DNA from: Sulfuricurvum sp.
GTDB taxonomy: Bacteria; Campylobacterota; Campylobacteria; Campylobacterales; Sulfurimonadaceae
DNA: 64,000 bases
Direction: 5' to 3'
NCBI GenBank assembly: GCA_024637295.1
Contig: JAGXFL010000008.1
Location: forward strand, 120,976 to 184,975
Part shown: piece after piece, positions 34,639 through 43,381 of the stretch
How positions within the stretch are numbered: position 1 is the first letter of the stretch
Layout of the letters: each line of letters starts with the position of its first letter
Position numbers and translations under genes: made by a program
Notes under the pieces: generated by a model
Seen by the model: the letters and a program-made list of their open reading frames with translations, nothing else
What the model was told of the DNA's origin: nothing
Database searches by the model: none

Positions 34639-36327
34639 TTAAAACAGTTCCCCGACACGAAAATGGATCGCATATTGCGTGGTATCTTCTGGATCAACCC
34701 CAAAATCCAGTGCAATAGGGCCGATTGGGGTGACATAGCGCAGTCCGACACCCGCAGCCCAATAAGGGAGTGAGTAATCAGGGATGTAATCGTTTGATCC
34801 AAACGTTAAATCGCTAAACAAAACACCACGAAATGAGGCATAGATTGGGAAACGGTATTCCACGCTACCCTCTAAAAGGCTGTTGAAACCTAATGAATTT
34901 CCATAGGGGTCTTTGGGCCCAAGATCACGATAGGTATAGGCCCGGTTTGAGTTCATACCCCCGGCATAAAAACGATAAGAAGGAGGGATTTGCCCTTCAT
35001 AGGTACGCAGTGTCCCCCATTTTACACGCGTTCCGATGACCTGATCGCCAACGCTTTCTAAATACGCACCTGAGAGGAGTGTCTTGAAGTACGTAGCGTC
35101 TGAATAGGCGCCCAAAAGGGATCCTTGTGCTTTTGCATTTATCCAATACCCTTTTTTAGGATCAAGTGGTTTGTCACGGGTGTCAATATTGATCTCTCCT
35201 AATGGCGAAAGGATGAAGAGATTATTGTTGGGGAAATCCTCCGTGTTGATACTGTTATAGGTTGTTTCCTCATTAAATAATAGACCAAACAATGCTGATG
35301 AGGGATTGTCTTGGTATTTGAGGGTCAGTTTTTCAAACACACTTCGACTGCGATAGCCGTCAAATTTTTCGTCTACGTACCCGACTTCACCGTGGGCTGA
35401 GGCTCGATTGTGCAGAGGGATGGAGAGGGTACCGGATGCTTCTTGTTTCACCTCAGAATATTTGGTATCTAGAGAAAGTGTTTTTAGATTTCCAAAGAAG
35501 TTACGATGTTTGATCCCTGCCAACGCACCAGGGCCTTGGTCACTGCTGTAGCCGATTCCGGCATTGAATCGGATAGGTTGAGGGGTTTCTTCCACTCCCA
35601 ACATCACAGGGACGATACTGCCATTTCTTTCGTTGTCATTGATGATGACACGGGCAATTGCTTCTTGAGCATACAGTGCTTCATAGCTTTGTTGGATAGA
35701 GGAGAGATTATAGGGATCGCCTTCATCAAACCGCAGCATGGAAGCGGTCAGTTTTCCATCAATATTAGGAGTTGATTCTACGCTGATAGCACCAAAAGTA
35801 CAGGGTTCATGCGGTGTTGCTTCAAATAATAGATACGCTTTATGTGTCTGTGTATCTATCCACGCTTTGGAATTAAACTCGGCATTGCAGTATCCATGGT
35901 CTCCATACTCTTTTTTGATCTTTTGCTTTGACTGTGCGAATATCTCTTGGTTAAAAAGGTCATCCATTTTAAGCATCACGGCAGAGTCGATATCGAGACT
36001 GCTATTGATTTTGATATCTGCTACGGTAATGGGCTCATTTTCTTGGATGAGCATGGTAATGGAACTGTTGGTTTCTTGAGCACTGATCTTAGCACCAAAA
36101 TAACCGTGTGAACGGTAGTAGCTGACCAACGCAATAATACTTTGAGAAACAGCTGCCGGCTCGATAGAGGGGTGGTCTTCCCACACTTCGATGGCATAAG
36201 GGAGTCGTAAGTTCAGAGTATCGTACAGATCACGTGACGCTATATTATCATTGCCTTTAAAATACAGGGGAAGAGGAGATGCAAAGAGCGAAGAGAAAAA
36301 TAGGATGATAAGCAGTACGCTACGCAT
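34639..36327 (-). CDS. tamA: TamA/BamA-family outer membrane protein
   Basis: A 562-aa Omp85-family protein with a signal peptide (MRSVLLIILFFSSLFASPLP), three POTRA-like domains (to ~255) and a C-terminal 16-strand barrel (surface antigen D15-like). The barrel carries GGMNSNRAYTYRDLGP near 460, containing the R-x-Y version of the conserved lid-loop VRGY motif, and ends with IHFRVGELF (terminal aromatic). Length fits TamA (577 in E. coli) rather than BamA (~800). TamA with TamB inserts a subset of outer-membrane proteins; TamB is at 26935-29784. The gene follows the B12 operon by 27 bases on the same strand and might be transcribed with it. Confidence 0.85.
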   Translation of the reverse strand: MRSVLLIILFFSSLFASPLPLYFKGNDNIASRDLYDTLNLRLPYAIEVWEDHPSIEPAAVSQSIIALVSYYRSHGYFGAKISAQETNSSITMLIQENEPITVADIKINSSLDIDSAVMLKMDDLFNQEIFAQSKQKIKKEYGDHGYCNAEFNSKAWIDTQTHKAYLLFEATPHEPCTFGAISVESTPNIDGKLTASMLRFDEGDPYNLSSIQQSYEALYAQEAIARVIINDNERNGSIVPVMLGVEETPQPIRFNAGIGYSSDQGPGALAGIKHRNFFGNLKTLSLDTKYSEVKQEASGTLSIPLHNRASAHGEVGYVDEKFDGYRSRSVFEKLTLKYQDNPSSALFGLLFNEETTYNSINTEDFPNNNLFILSPLGEINIDTRDKPLDPKKGYWINAKAQGSLLGAYSDATYFKTLLSGAYLESVGDQVIGTRVKWGTLRTYEGQIPPSYRFYAGGMNSNRAYTYRDLGPKDPYGNSLGFNSLLEGSVEYRFPIYASFRGVLFSDLTFGSNDYIPDYSLPYWAAGVGLRYVTPIGPIALDFGVDPEDTTQYAIHFRVGELF

Positions 36328-36354
36328 ATTTTCCTCTTCTATGTTTTTGGTATT

Positions 36355-36876
36355 TTACCCTAAACTTGTGGTGATATGGTCAAGGTATCCTAAGGGTTTA
36401 TTTGGGATTTCAGGGTTAAGTAGTGTTAAAATCATGGCGATGGTACCGCCATGGGAACAGATTAAAATATGCTCATTTTTTGGAAGTTCATCCAAAAAGC
36501 TCTGAACCCGTGCCCGAAATACAGTGAGCGGTTCGTCACATACATAATGGTGCCAGCTATGGGAACAAGTCAAAGAACGGGGATCAAAATGGTCGGTAGC
36601 TTCGATTTGAGCAAAAGTTTTTCCCTCTATAAAGGGCTTAAAGCGTACTTCCCTGAGACGTGGATCGCAAGTGAATCCGGTAAGCCCCATCATCTGCAAA
36701 GTCGCCGTACATCGCTGTAAATCAGAGGAATAGATGTGATCAAATTGCTGATTTTGCAGAGAAATCAGTTTAGAAGTATCAAAAAGGGCTGCATTGATGG
36801 GGATATCGGTATGCCCATTGTAGCAACCGTGATATTGCACTTCCGGCGGCGCATGGCGTAAAAGGATCAGACCCAT
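36355..36876 (-). CDS. cobC: Alpha-ribazole-5'-phosphate phosphatase (histidine phosphatase family)
   Basis: A 173-aa histidine phosphatase. The catalytic motif LRHAPPEVQ is at residues 5-13 with His7, and GCYNGHTDIPI follows as in CobC; the second His is in ILICSHGGTIAMI. CobC removes the phosphate from alpha-ribazole-5'-phosphate (or cobalamin-5'-phosphate) at the end of nucleotide-loop assembly. It overlaps cobS by 10 bases and is the last cob gene of the operon. The family contains many phosphatases, but the GCYNG motif and gene order make this assignment firm. Confidence 0.88.
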   Translation of the reverse strand: MGLILLRHAPPEVQYHGCYNGHTDIPINAALFDTSKLISLQNQQFDHIYSSDLQRCTATLQMMGLTGFTCDPRLREVRFKPFIEGKTFAQIEATDHFDPRSLTCSHSWHHYVCDEPLTVFRARVQSFLDELPKNEHILICSHGGTIAMILTLLNPEIPNKPLGYLDHITTSLG

Positions 36877-37607
36877 GCCAGTAAGACCGCAAAAATCAAG
36901 ATGAGTTCAACACCCTCTAGAGACATTCCCAGAACATCACCGTTGACAAATCCCAGAGATTTTTTGGCAAGGGATGAGAGCAGCAGGGCACTCAGTATTC
37001 CGATACCCAAAAGAGCGATTGACATGGGAACCATCCACCCCACAGCCACATAAAGAGCGATGAGAATGAGTAAAGGCCATAGGGGGAGGCTTTCTTTGAG
37101 CTGTGAGACAAACGAAGAACGAAAATCGTGTGTGCGGATCAAAATAAGAAGGGAGATGCGGCTGATAGCGGCTATAGCCATAAAAGGTACAAAGAGATGG
37201 TGCATCAGTAAATAGGAGAGGGCTGAAATCTTGAGGATAAGGAAGCTGACTCCATACAGCACTCCCATTGCTCCTACGGTAGGGTCTTTGATAATCACAT
37301 AGGGATCTTTTCCGCTGTGGGCGGCGTACACCGCGTCAGCAACGTCGATGATCGCTTCAGTGTGGATAAATCCGTACAAAGCCATGTAGACAACCGATGC
37401 ACTGATCGCTGCAAGCCATCCTAGCGGTTCGAGGGCAACGAACGAGGCGATAGCCAGCGTTGCAAGCAAGAGTCCGACGAAAGGAAGTGTCAACAGCATG
37501 CTTGATAGGACGCTTGGGTGTGAGAGATCATCGGTTGCATTAAAGCGAATCGGGAGCATCGTGAAGTAGCTCAGCGCAAATTTAATTCCCAGATATAGCT
37601 GTTTCAC
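36867..37607 (-). CDS. cobS: Adenosylcobinamide-GDP ribazoletransferase (cobalamin synthase)
   Basis: A 246-aa polytopic membrane enzyme joining adenosylcobinamide-GDP and alpha-ribazole (phosphate) to make adenosylcobalamin. The N-terminus GIKFALSYFTMLPIRF fits the CobS start (LQFLTRLP type). The acidic motif GFIHTEAIIDVADAVYAAHSG corresponds to GxxHxDGxxDxxD(G/A), although Asp-Gly is Glu-Ala here, and DPTVGAMGVLYG follows as in the family. The start is GTG at 37607, overlapping the upstream Cys-rich gene by 26 bases. Confidence 0.92.
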   Translation of the reverse strand: MKQLYLGIKFALSYFTMLPIRFNATDDLSHPSVLSSMLLTLPFVGLLLATLAIASFVALEPLGWLAAISASVVYMALYGFIHTEAIIDVADAVYAAHSGKDPYVIIKDPTVGAMGVLYGVSFLILKISALSYLLMHHLFVPFMAIAAISRISLLILIRTHDFRSSFVSQLKESLPLWPLLILIALYVAVGWMVPMSIALLGIGILSALLLSSLAKKSLGFVNGDVLGMSLEGVELILIFAVLLAWV

Positions 37608-38022
37608 ACGGCACCTCTTTCATGATGGACAGCCAGTTTCTGTCGAACACTTTTTTGATGTAGCTCTCTCTGTGTGGGACGAGACATCCGGCGCAGTTTT
37701 GGTGGATGGCACTCTCACTGATGTAACGATCACCATCAGGGCTCTCGATGGAACAGGTACTGAAAAGGGTTTTTTCCTCTTCTTGTTTAAACCCCTTGTC
37801 GTTAAACCGAAAGTTGGGACAGGCACACAAATAGCAGTTGAGTTCAGGAGTGTCGTGGCATTTTTTATTGTTCGCATAGAGGGGACAAAACTCTTTTTCG
37901 TTTTGTACCATGTTTTCAAATCGGAAATATTCAATCACCTCTTGATCGCTCAAGGCTGTCAGTTTTTCCATGATAGCACGGTGTTTGGCCGCATGTTCAT
38001 CGAACCATTTTTTATATGACAT
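37582..38022 (-). CDS. Cysteine-rich small domain protein of the cobalamin operon
   Basis: A 146-aa soluble protein with eleven Cys residues, most of them in spaced groups: FCPLYANNKKCHD, NCYLCACPNF, STCSIES, and HQNCAGC near residue 111. This resembles the 'cysteine-rich small domain' family (PF04071), proposed to bind a metal and often found in cobalamin gene clusters; its function is unknown. The first ~40 residues are helical (KHRAIMEKLTALSDQEVIEYF). It overlaps cobQ by 11 bases and cobS by 26 bases. A role in delivering or handling a metal/cofactor for B12 assembly is possible but only inferred from context. Confidence 0.85.
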   Translation of the reverse strand: MSYKKWFDEHAAKHRAIMEKLTALSDQEVIEYFRFENMVQNEKEFCPLYANNKKCHDTPELNCYLCACPNFRFNDKGFKQEEEKTLFSTCSIESPDGDRYISESAIHQNCAGCLVPHRESYIKKVFDRNWLSIMKEVPCETAISGN

Positions 38023-39352
38023 ATTTTAGTATCCTCTTCATATCGATCTCGTCTCTCATCGTCGCGATAAACGTATCAATCGTTGTTTTTTTGTAGTTTT
38101 CAAACACCTCATCATCAAAAAATCCGTGGACAAACGTCCCTTTGATATGCCCTTTCTCGTAGACAAGCGGATATTTGGCACTCACCCCGTGATGAATTTC
38201 AAATCCGTTGAGTGTTTTGCCAAAAAGGGTGTATTTCCCTTTATTAAGTACTTTCTCTTTTTGAAACACGATCACATCGTCAATAAATCCCAGACCGCTT
38301 TCACGGCTAGGTTTTGTGGTTTCGACACACGCATCATCGAGGATGCTCTCAAACATCATCTGATACCCGCCACAAATTCCCAATATTTCTTTTTCTCTTT
38401 TTTGGAGAGCGTCAAACAGCCCCGTTTTTTTTAGCCATTTCAAATCTTCGATGACCCGTTTGCTTCCTGGGAGGATGATAAGATCGAAATTCTCCAAAGA
38501 AACATTGGAAGTTATGAACTCGACAAAGATGGTTTCATCGGCGATGAGGGGTTCGAAATCGTTGTAGTTGCTCATCGTGGGGTAGTTGATGATTCCGATC
38601 TTTTTTGCAGGATGGGGTTTGTTTTGGACGAAATTTTTGAGGCTTTGGGAGTCTTCAAATCCGAGGTTGAGGGGGAGATAGGGGAGGACGCCCAGGACTG
38701 GGATGCCGAAGCGCTCCTCTATGATACGCACCCCTTCATCAAATAAGGTTCGATCACCTCGGAATTTGTTGACAATCACCCCGATGACATTGGCGCGCAA
38801 GGATTCGGGGAGGAGATTGTAAACTCCCCAAATCGAGGCAAATACGCCCCCTTTTTCGATGTCAGCGACAAGGATAATCTTCGTGTTGTATTTTTCGGCG
38901 ATGTAGATATTGGAGAGGTCTTTGTCCATCAGGTTCAGTTCGACGGGACTTCCCGCCCCCTCACAGATGAGACACTCGTACCTCTCGCTCAGATACTCGA
39001 AGCACTCATCGACAGCGGGTTTGAGGGTATCGAGGTCGTGGTAGTACTCTCGCACCTCTTTGTCTTCTACGACGTGCCCCTTGACGATCAGTGAGGCGCT
39101 GTTTCCATGACCCGATTTGAGGAGGATCGGATTGAGATGGTAGCTCGTCGGTATCCCCAAAACTTCCGCCTGAAAATATTGGGCGATGGCGATTTCACTT
39201 CCGTCATCGCACACATGGGAGTTGTTGGAGACATTTTGGGCTTTAAAAACTCCGACGTTAAATCCCCGCTCTTGCAGGAGTCTGCCGATCACAAAAGTGA
39301 GGGTCGATTTCCCCGCATCGGAGGAAGTGCCAAAAATTGAGATCGATTTCAT
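38012..39352 (-). CDS. cobQ: Cobyric acid synthase (glutamine-dependent amidase)
   Basis: A 446-aa two-domain enzyme that amidates four side chains of adenosylcobyrinic acid a,c-diamide using ATP and glutamine. The N-terminal dethiobiotin-synthetase-like ATPase domain begins IFGTSSDAGKST (P-loop at 8-17), with CEGAGSPVELNL near 125. The C-terminal glutaminase domain has catalytic Cys in GICGGYQMM near 327 and the His in HGFFDD/HGV region. The ATG at 39352 gives the standard MKSISIFGTSS start and a 4-base overlap with cbiB; the frame is open to 39403 but that is cbiB coding. Its presence means the cell can process incomplete corrinoids. Confidence 0.94.
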   Translation of the reverse strand: MKSISIFGTSSDAGKSTLTFVIGRLLQERGFNVGVFKAQNVSNNSHVCDDGSEIAIAQYFQAEVLGIPTSYHLNPILLKSGHGNSASLIVKGHVVEDKEVREYYHDLDTLKPAVDECFEYLSERYECLICEGAGSPVELNLMDKDLSNIYIAEKYNTKIILVADIEKGGVFASIWGVYNLLPESLRANVIGVIVNKFRGDRTLFDEGVRIIEERFGIPVLGVLPYLPLNLGFEDSQSLKNFVQNKPHPAKKIGIINYPTMSNYNDFEPLIADETIFVEFITSNVSLENFDLIILPGSKRVIEDLKWLKKTGLFDALQKREKEILGICGGYQMMFESILDDACVETTKPSRESGLGFIDDVIVFQKEKVLNKGKYTLFGKTLNGFEIHHGVSAKYPLVYEKGHIKGTFVHGFFDDEVFENYKKTTIDTFIATMRDEIDMKRILKYVI

Positions 39353-40212
39353 GCCAAAACTCCCGCCGCTAATACGATAACCACAAGGGTATCGAGTTTC
39401 CACTGAAGCGCCAATGCGCGGCGGACATCTTCGGCACTAATATCCCGCTTCCCCTCACCGAAATAGGGCTTCTCTTTTATCTTGCCGAAATACGATGTCG
39501 GCCCCCCGAGGGAAAGACCCAGCGAGAGTGCCATCGCCGCAATCGGGTATCCCGCGTTGGGGCTTTCGTGCAATGCACCGTAACGCCATGTTTGTACGAA
39601 TTTGCCAAGTCTACCGAAGAGAATCAAGATGATAATCGCCGTAATGCGCGAGGGGATATAGTTTGCAATATCGTCCAGCCGTGCACTCACCTTCCCGAAT
39701 CTTTCGTAACGATCATTACGGTAACCTACCATCGAATCGAGGGTATTGATCGCTTTATAGACAAACAATCCGACTAACCCGAATAACAGAAGATAAAACA
39801 GCGGTGCGATCACTCCGTCGCTGAGATTTTCGGCATAGGTCTCGATGGCAGCTTTGTTGATATCACTAGGGCTTAGGTTTTCGGTATCACGGCTGACGAG
39901 ATAGCGGATTGATTTGGGATCGGTTAAGACGTCATGGACGCTATCATAGAGCATTTTGGAGGCGATCCCCGTCGAGGCGATGATCCCCAATATCCATGGG
40001 TTATCGATCAGGGTGATCGGATAGACGAGGGCTAACACACATGCTAACAACCAAAACACGAGCCAAAACCCGCGTATGATCGTTGGGGCATAAAACCTCT
40101 TTTCAAAGGAGGTGATAAAATTACCCATGAGGACAATGGGGTGACGGATAAATGTGAACTCGCCGAAGAGTCGGTCGGTGAGGTAGGCAATGAGGGCTAT
40201 GCTAAAGAACAC
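39349..40212 (-). CDS. cbiB: Adenosylcobinamide-phosphate synthase
   Basis: A 287-aa membrane enzyme attaching aminopropanol phosphate (or a related amino alcohol) to cobyric acid. It begins with YLTDRLFGEFTFIRHPIVLMG (split as LTDRLFGE and HPIVLMGNFI), the CbiB hallmark. Later blocks are YAENLSDGVIAPLFYLLLFG and KAINTLDSMVGYRNDRYERFG, followed by NAGYPIAAMA. It works with the decarboxylase encoded just upstream, which makes its amino-alcohol phosphate. Overlaps: 16 bases with the decarboxylase gene, 4 with cobQ. Confidence 0.94.
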   Translation of the reverse strand: MFFSIALIAYLTDRLFGEFTFIRHPIVLMGNFITSFEKRFYAPTIIRGFWLVFWLLACVLALVYPITLIDNPWILGIIASTGIASKMLYDSVHDVLTDPKSIRYLVSRDTENLSPSDINKAAIETYAENLSDGVIAPLFYLLLFGLVGLFVYKAINTLDSMVGYRNDRYERFGKVSARLDDIANYIPSRITAIIILILFGRLGKFVQTWRYGALHESPNAGYPIAAMALSLGLSLGGPTSYFGKIKEKPYFGEGKRDISAEDVRRALALQWKLDTLVVIVLAAGVLA

Positions 40213-41204
40213 AACGCCTCCTCAAATCGCTTTAGTTCAGGGACGCTTTTGACGGCAATCCGCACATACCGATTATCCAAAAAATCAAAATTGGAACAAT
40301 CACGCACCATAATCCTATGCGGGAGAAGCTTCTCCTGAAACTCCTTTGCACTCATCGAAGCAAGCCGTACGAGGAAAAAGTTCGCATCACTCGAAAACAC
40401 CTCCTCAAAAAGGGGGGAGTTGTCGAGGATAGTTTTCAGATACGTTTTCGCTTCTGAATTCAACGCATGTGATTGCGCACGAAACGATTCATCGGCTAAT
40501 GCCGTGATGAGAAAATGGCTGTCGAGTGCCGAGATTTTCCAAAGAGGCTCTTTTTCTTTGAGTGCACGGATATTTTCTACGGATGAAAGGACAATGCCAA
40601 CCCTCACCCCCGCGCATCCGTAAAACTTCGTCTGCGATTTTAAAACGTAGAGTTTGTCATAGGTTGGGAGATAGCGGGTTGCCGATTCTCCGCCGCAAAA
40701 TTCCAAAAATGATTCGTCGATGAGAACGGTGCAACTTTTTGCAATCCACTGTTTCATCAGTGCATCTACATCATAGTAGTGTCCGTCGGGGGTGGAGGGG
40801 TTGACGAAGATAACGAGGGAGTTTTCTTCTACTTCTGCATCCATATCGGAGAAACGGTTGATAAGGATGATCTTTTTTCCGTGGAGGATGGCCGCTTTTT
40901 TGTACTCCGCATAGGCGGGAGAGTAGATTGTGCAAATGGAATGGTCGAAAAAACGTATCAGGGAAAAAATGGCCGAAGAGCCTCCGTTAAAAAGTTCTAT
41001 TTCGTCAGCGTTTACATCGTAATAATCGGCTAACGTTTGTGTTAGTGCTTCATAATTTTGGTAGCTGTTGAGGGTTACGGTGCTAAAATCTACGATTGGG
41101 GTGATGAAGTTGATGTTGCTGGAGAGATCGATAACCTCTTCGGGAGTACATCCACAGTGAGTAGCAAACGCATTCACATCACCGCCGTGCTCGAAAAGGT
41201 TCAT
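40197..41204 (-). CDS. cobD: Threonine-phosphate decarboxylase (PLP enzyme)
   Basis: A 335-aa fold-type I PLP enzyme, CobD/CobC type, which decarboxylates L-threonine-3-phosphate (or serine phosphate) to the aminopropanol (or ethanolamine) phosphate linker. The N-terminus EHGGDVNAFATHCGC and DLSSNINF match CobD (HGG-, -DFSANINP type). The PLP Lys is in LKSQTKFYGCAGVRVG near 189 and FNGGSSAIFSLI near 75 binds the cofactor phosphate. It needs phosphorylated threonine, which the kinase gene at 43378 might supply. Overlap of 4 bases with cobU upstream. Confidence 0.9.
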   Translation of the reverse strand: MNLFEHGGDVNAFATHCGCTPEEVIDLSSNINFITPIVDFSTVTLNSYQNYEALTQTLADYYDVNADEIELFNGGSSAIFSLIRFFDHSICTIYSPAYAEYKKAAILHGKKIILINRFSDMDAEVEENSLVIFVNPSTPDGHYYDVDALMKQWIAKSCTVLIDESFLEFCGGESATRYLPTYDKLYVLKSQTKFYGCAGVRVGIVLSSVENIRALKEKEPLWKISALDSHFLITALADESFRAQSHALNSEAKTYLKTILDNSPLFEEVFSSDANFFLVRLASMSAKEFQEKLLPHRIMVRDCSNFDFLDNRYVRIAVKSVPELKRFEEALCSLA

Positions 41205-41692
41205 TTGAGGCGAATTCGAAGGCCGAGTTTTACTTCGTAAACTTCATCACAAATACTGGCGAGCTTTTGCCCTATGAGGCCACTAAGATCGACATAGCGA
41301 CGACTCATGGTATCGATGGGGATGACACCGCAGGTGACATCGTTGAGGACAAACACGATGTTAGCATCGATATTTTCGAGTTCTTCGATGGCAGTCATCA
41401 AAGTCGTCTCATCTTCTTCGATGCGGTTGAGTAGCCACATGGAGATACAGTCGATCAAATAGGTATGATGGGGCTGAATAACAGACGCAAGATCGTGGGT
41501 CTCTTCGATCGTTATGAAATCTTCTTTTCGGGTCTCTCGATGTTTTTGAATACGGGTTTGCATCTCACCATCGCCAAAACGGGTGTCGTATGTCGCGAGA
41601 TAGTAGGGGTGTTTGGTAGAGAGCTCTTTGGCATGATATTCCGCCAGAGAACTTTTACCCGATTTTTGCCCTCCGAAATAGAGTATTTTCAT
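41201..41692 (-). CDS. cobU: Adenosylcobinamide kinase / adenosylcobinamide-phosphate guanylyltransferase
   Basis: A 163-aa CobU (CobP) that phosphorylates cobinamide and then adds GMP. The P-loop is GGQKSGKS at residues 7-14 (GGARSGKS in most homologues). LATYDTRFGDGEMQTRIQKH follows, corresponding to the catalytic guanylylation His region (IQKHRETR), and DCISMWLLNRI near 80 is the Walker B-like block. Ends with LGLRIRLK. It overlaps the cobT-like gene by 4 bases and cobD by 4 bases. Confidence 0.94.
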   Translation of the reverse strand: MKILYFGGQKSGKSSLAEYHAKELSTKHPYYLATYDTRFGDGEMQTRIQKHRETRKEDFITIEETHDLASVIQPHHTYLIDCISMWLLNRIEEDETTLMTAIEELENIDANIVFVLNDVTCGVIPIDTMSRRYVDLSGLIGQKLASICDEVYEVKLGLRIRLK

Positions 41693-42753
41693 TGCAAAAA
41701 ACTCTCCACTTTACGGGTAATTTGCTCTTTAGTGACGCCATTGAGGCAGGCATACATGAGGGCACCTCCGGCTCCTACACCCTCTTTGGCTTCACCCTCA
41801 TCATAGAGTTTGAGAGCGGGATGCTGTGTAAGCGAGAAATCAAAATCAACGTAATAGGCATTGATCGGGAAATCGACCATTTCAAGCAGCCCTTTGATAT
41901 CGGAATTGGGATCTTCATAGACCCATTTGGTGGTACACAATGCGAGATTATGACTGTTTATGGATTGCTCGGTTTGTTTTAGGATTGAGTTGATGACCAA
42001 TAAGAGAGCGGCCATTTGAGTCCCGCCTGCCAAAACTGTCTTGATCTTTCGTTTTTGAAGTCCTAGAACAAATCCAGCGTTGAAGATGAGCATGTTATCG
42101 CTGATTAAGGAGAGTTTGTCAAACAGATCATCCACCCCTTCACAGGTACTTAGAGCTTTTAGCACAACGGTTTGTTTGATATCGCTGGGGGCGTTTTTAA
42201 AACTGCTGCTGAACTTATCGTGGGCATCATATCCTAATGCCAAAGCGGTCGCGAGGGCGGTTGTGGTACCTGCCGGTACCGATTCTCCTAGAATAATATA
42301 GTCATTGTTGCAAAGATACTCCTGTGCGAATTCAAGACCTTTTTCAAACAGATCCGTTGCCGGGATATCGGCACCGTTATCAATCGAACTGCTGGGATTT
42401 ATTCCAAACGTATAAAGGGAAAAATAGTCTATTTTTGGTTTGACCTCTAGTCCAAGATCAAGTAAGGAGAGAACGCTAAAAGGGTGAAGCATATGAACAG
42501 CCCGTGTGATGAGGCCTGGAGTCGGGACCCCTTTGGGTGTCTCGGCGATCGTCCCCAGACTGCGCACTTCCCCGGTACAAAGAAATTCGGCATCGAGAGT
42601 CGGAGTCAAATACAAAAGGCCAGGGATACCTGCTTGAGTGATTCCCGGAATATTTGCCGTCTTTGTATTGCTTAGGCACAGAAGAAATCGCCCTGCTTTA
42701 CCGCGTAGGAATTCAGCGAAATCACTGCTTCCTATAATTGTTTTAATCGTCAT
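41689..42753 (-). CDS. cobT: Nicotinate-nucleotide-dimethylbenzimidazole phosphoribosyltransferase, TIGR00303 type
   Basis: A 354-aa protein of the TIGR00303 group, the archaeal/cyanobacterial-like counterpart of CobT, which makes alpha-ribazole phosphate from a lower-ligand base and nicotinate mononucleotide. Visible blocks: PGITQAGIPGLLYLTPTLDAE, GESVPAGTTTALATALALGY near 165 and VLAGGTQMAALL near 250. The start is ATG 42753 preceded by AAGGA with 7-base spacing; the frame is open to 42780 inside bluB. Direct neighbour of bluB, which makes its substrate 5,6-dimethylbenzimidazole. Canonical short CobT is not present in the window. Confidence 0.88.
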   Translation of the reverse strand: MTIKTIIGSSDFAEFLRGKAGRFLLCLSNTKTANIPGITQAGIPGLLYLTPTLDAEFLCTGEVRSLGTIAETPKGVPTPGLITRAVHMLHPFSVLSLLDLGLEVKPKIDYFSLYTFGINPSSSIDNGADIPATDLFEKGLEFAQEYLCNNDYIILGESVPAGTTTALATALALGYDAHDKFSSSFKNAPSDIKQTVVLKALSTCEGVDDLFDKLSLISDNMLIFNAGFVLGLQKRKIKTVLAGGTQMAALLLVINSILKQTEQSINSHNLALCTTKWVYEDPNSDIKGLLEMVDFPINAYYVDFDFSLTQHPALKLYDEGEAKEGVGAGGALMYACLNGVTKEQITRKVESFLQ

Positions 42754-43381
42754 TATTTGTCCTTTTTGAGATAACATCATCGAGCTGTTTCTTGGCTTCC
42801 CAGTTTAGTGTTTGCAGTTCCGGTTCGTTTGGAAACTCATCGACATAGCCCATAGTCAGATAAGCGATTAGTTTGTAGTCTGACGAGATGTTCAATATTT
42901 TTTGTATTCTTTTAGGCTTGAGAATACTGACCCAACCGACACCTATATTGTAGGCTCGCGCCATGAGCCAAAGGTTTTGAATGGCACATACAACGCTGTA
43001 CTCTCCCATTTTCTTTTGGGTAGTTTGCCCTAAAATCGCTTTAGTAGGCTTTTTGTAAAGTACGGCGACATTGTACGCTGCCTCTTTGATCCCCTCGAGT
43101 TTGAGTGATGGATAAAGGCTGCTGTTGTGAAAAATCGCTTTGGCTTTACTGTTTTCTTTTTCAAATTCATGATAAATTTTATCACGTAGGATTAGATCAT
43201 CAATAATCATAAACTCCCAAGGTTGCGAGAATCCCACCGAAGGGGCAGAATTTGCGGCATTGAAAATCGCATCAAGAGTTTCAGGGGCAATTGTTTTGTC
43301 AATGTAATGGTTACCTCTGACATCACGTCGCGCGGAAAGGATGGTCTGTAGGGCCTGTGCATCCTGAAGGGTGAAATTCAT
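42743..43381 (-). CDS. bluB: 5,6-dimethylbenzimidazole synthase
   Basis: A 212-aa flavin-destructase of the nitroreductase fold that breaks down reduced FMN with oxygen to yield 5,6-dimethylbenzimidazole, the lower ligand of true B12. Signature blocks are SARRDVRG at 16-23 and AANSAPSVGFSQPWEF near 45, where BluB differs from ordinary nitroreductases, plus YNIGVGWVSILKP near 150. Its presence implies that the organism makes cobalamin rather than only pseudo-B12, and needs some oxygen to do so. It overlaps cobT by 11 bases and the kinase gene by 4 bases. Confidence 0.92.
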   Translation of the reverse strand: MNFTLQDAQALQTILSARRDVRGNHYIDKTIAPETLDAIFNAANSAPSVGFSQPWEFMIIDDLILRDKIYHEFEKENSKAKAIFHNSSLYPSLKLEGIKEAAYNVAVLYKKPTKAILGQTTQKKMGEYSVVCAIQNLWLMARAYNIGVGWVSILKPKRIQKILNISSDYKLIAYLTMGYVDEFPNEPELQTLNWEAKKQLDDVISKRTNNDD

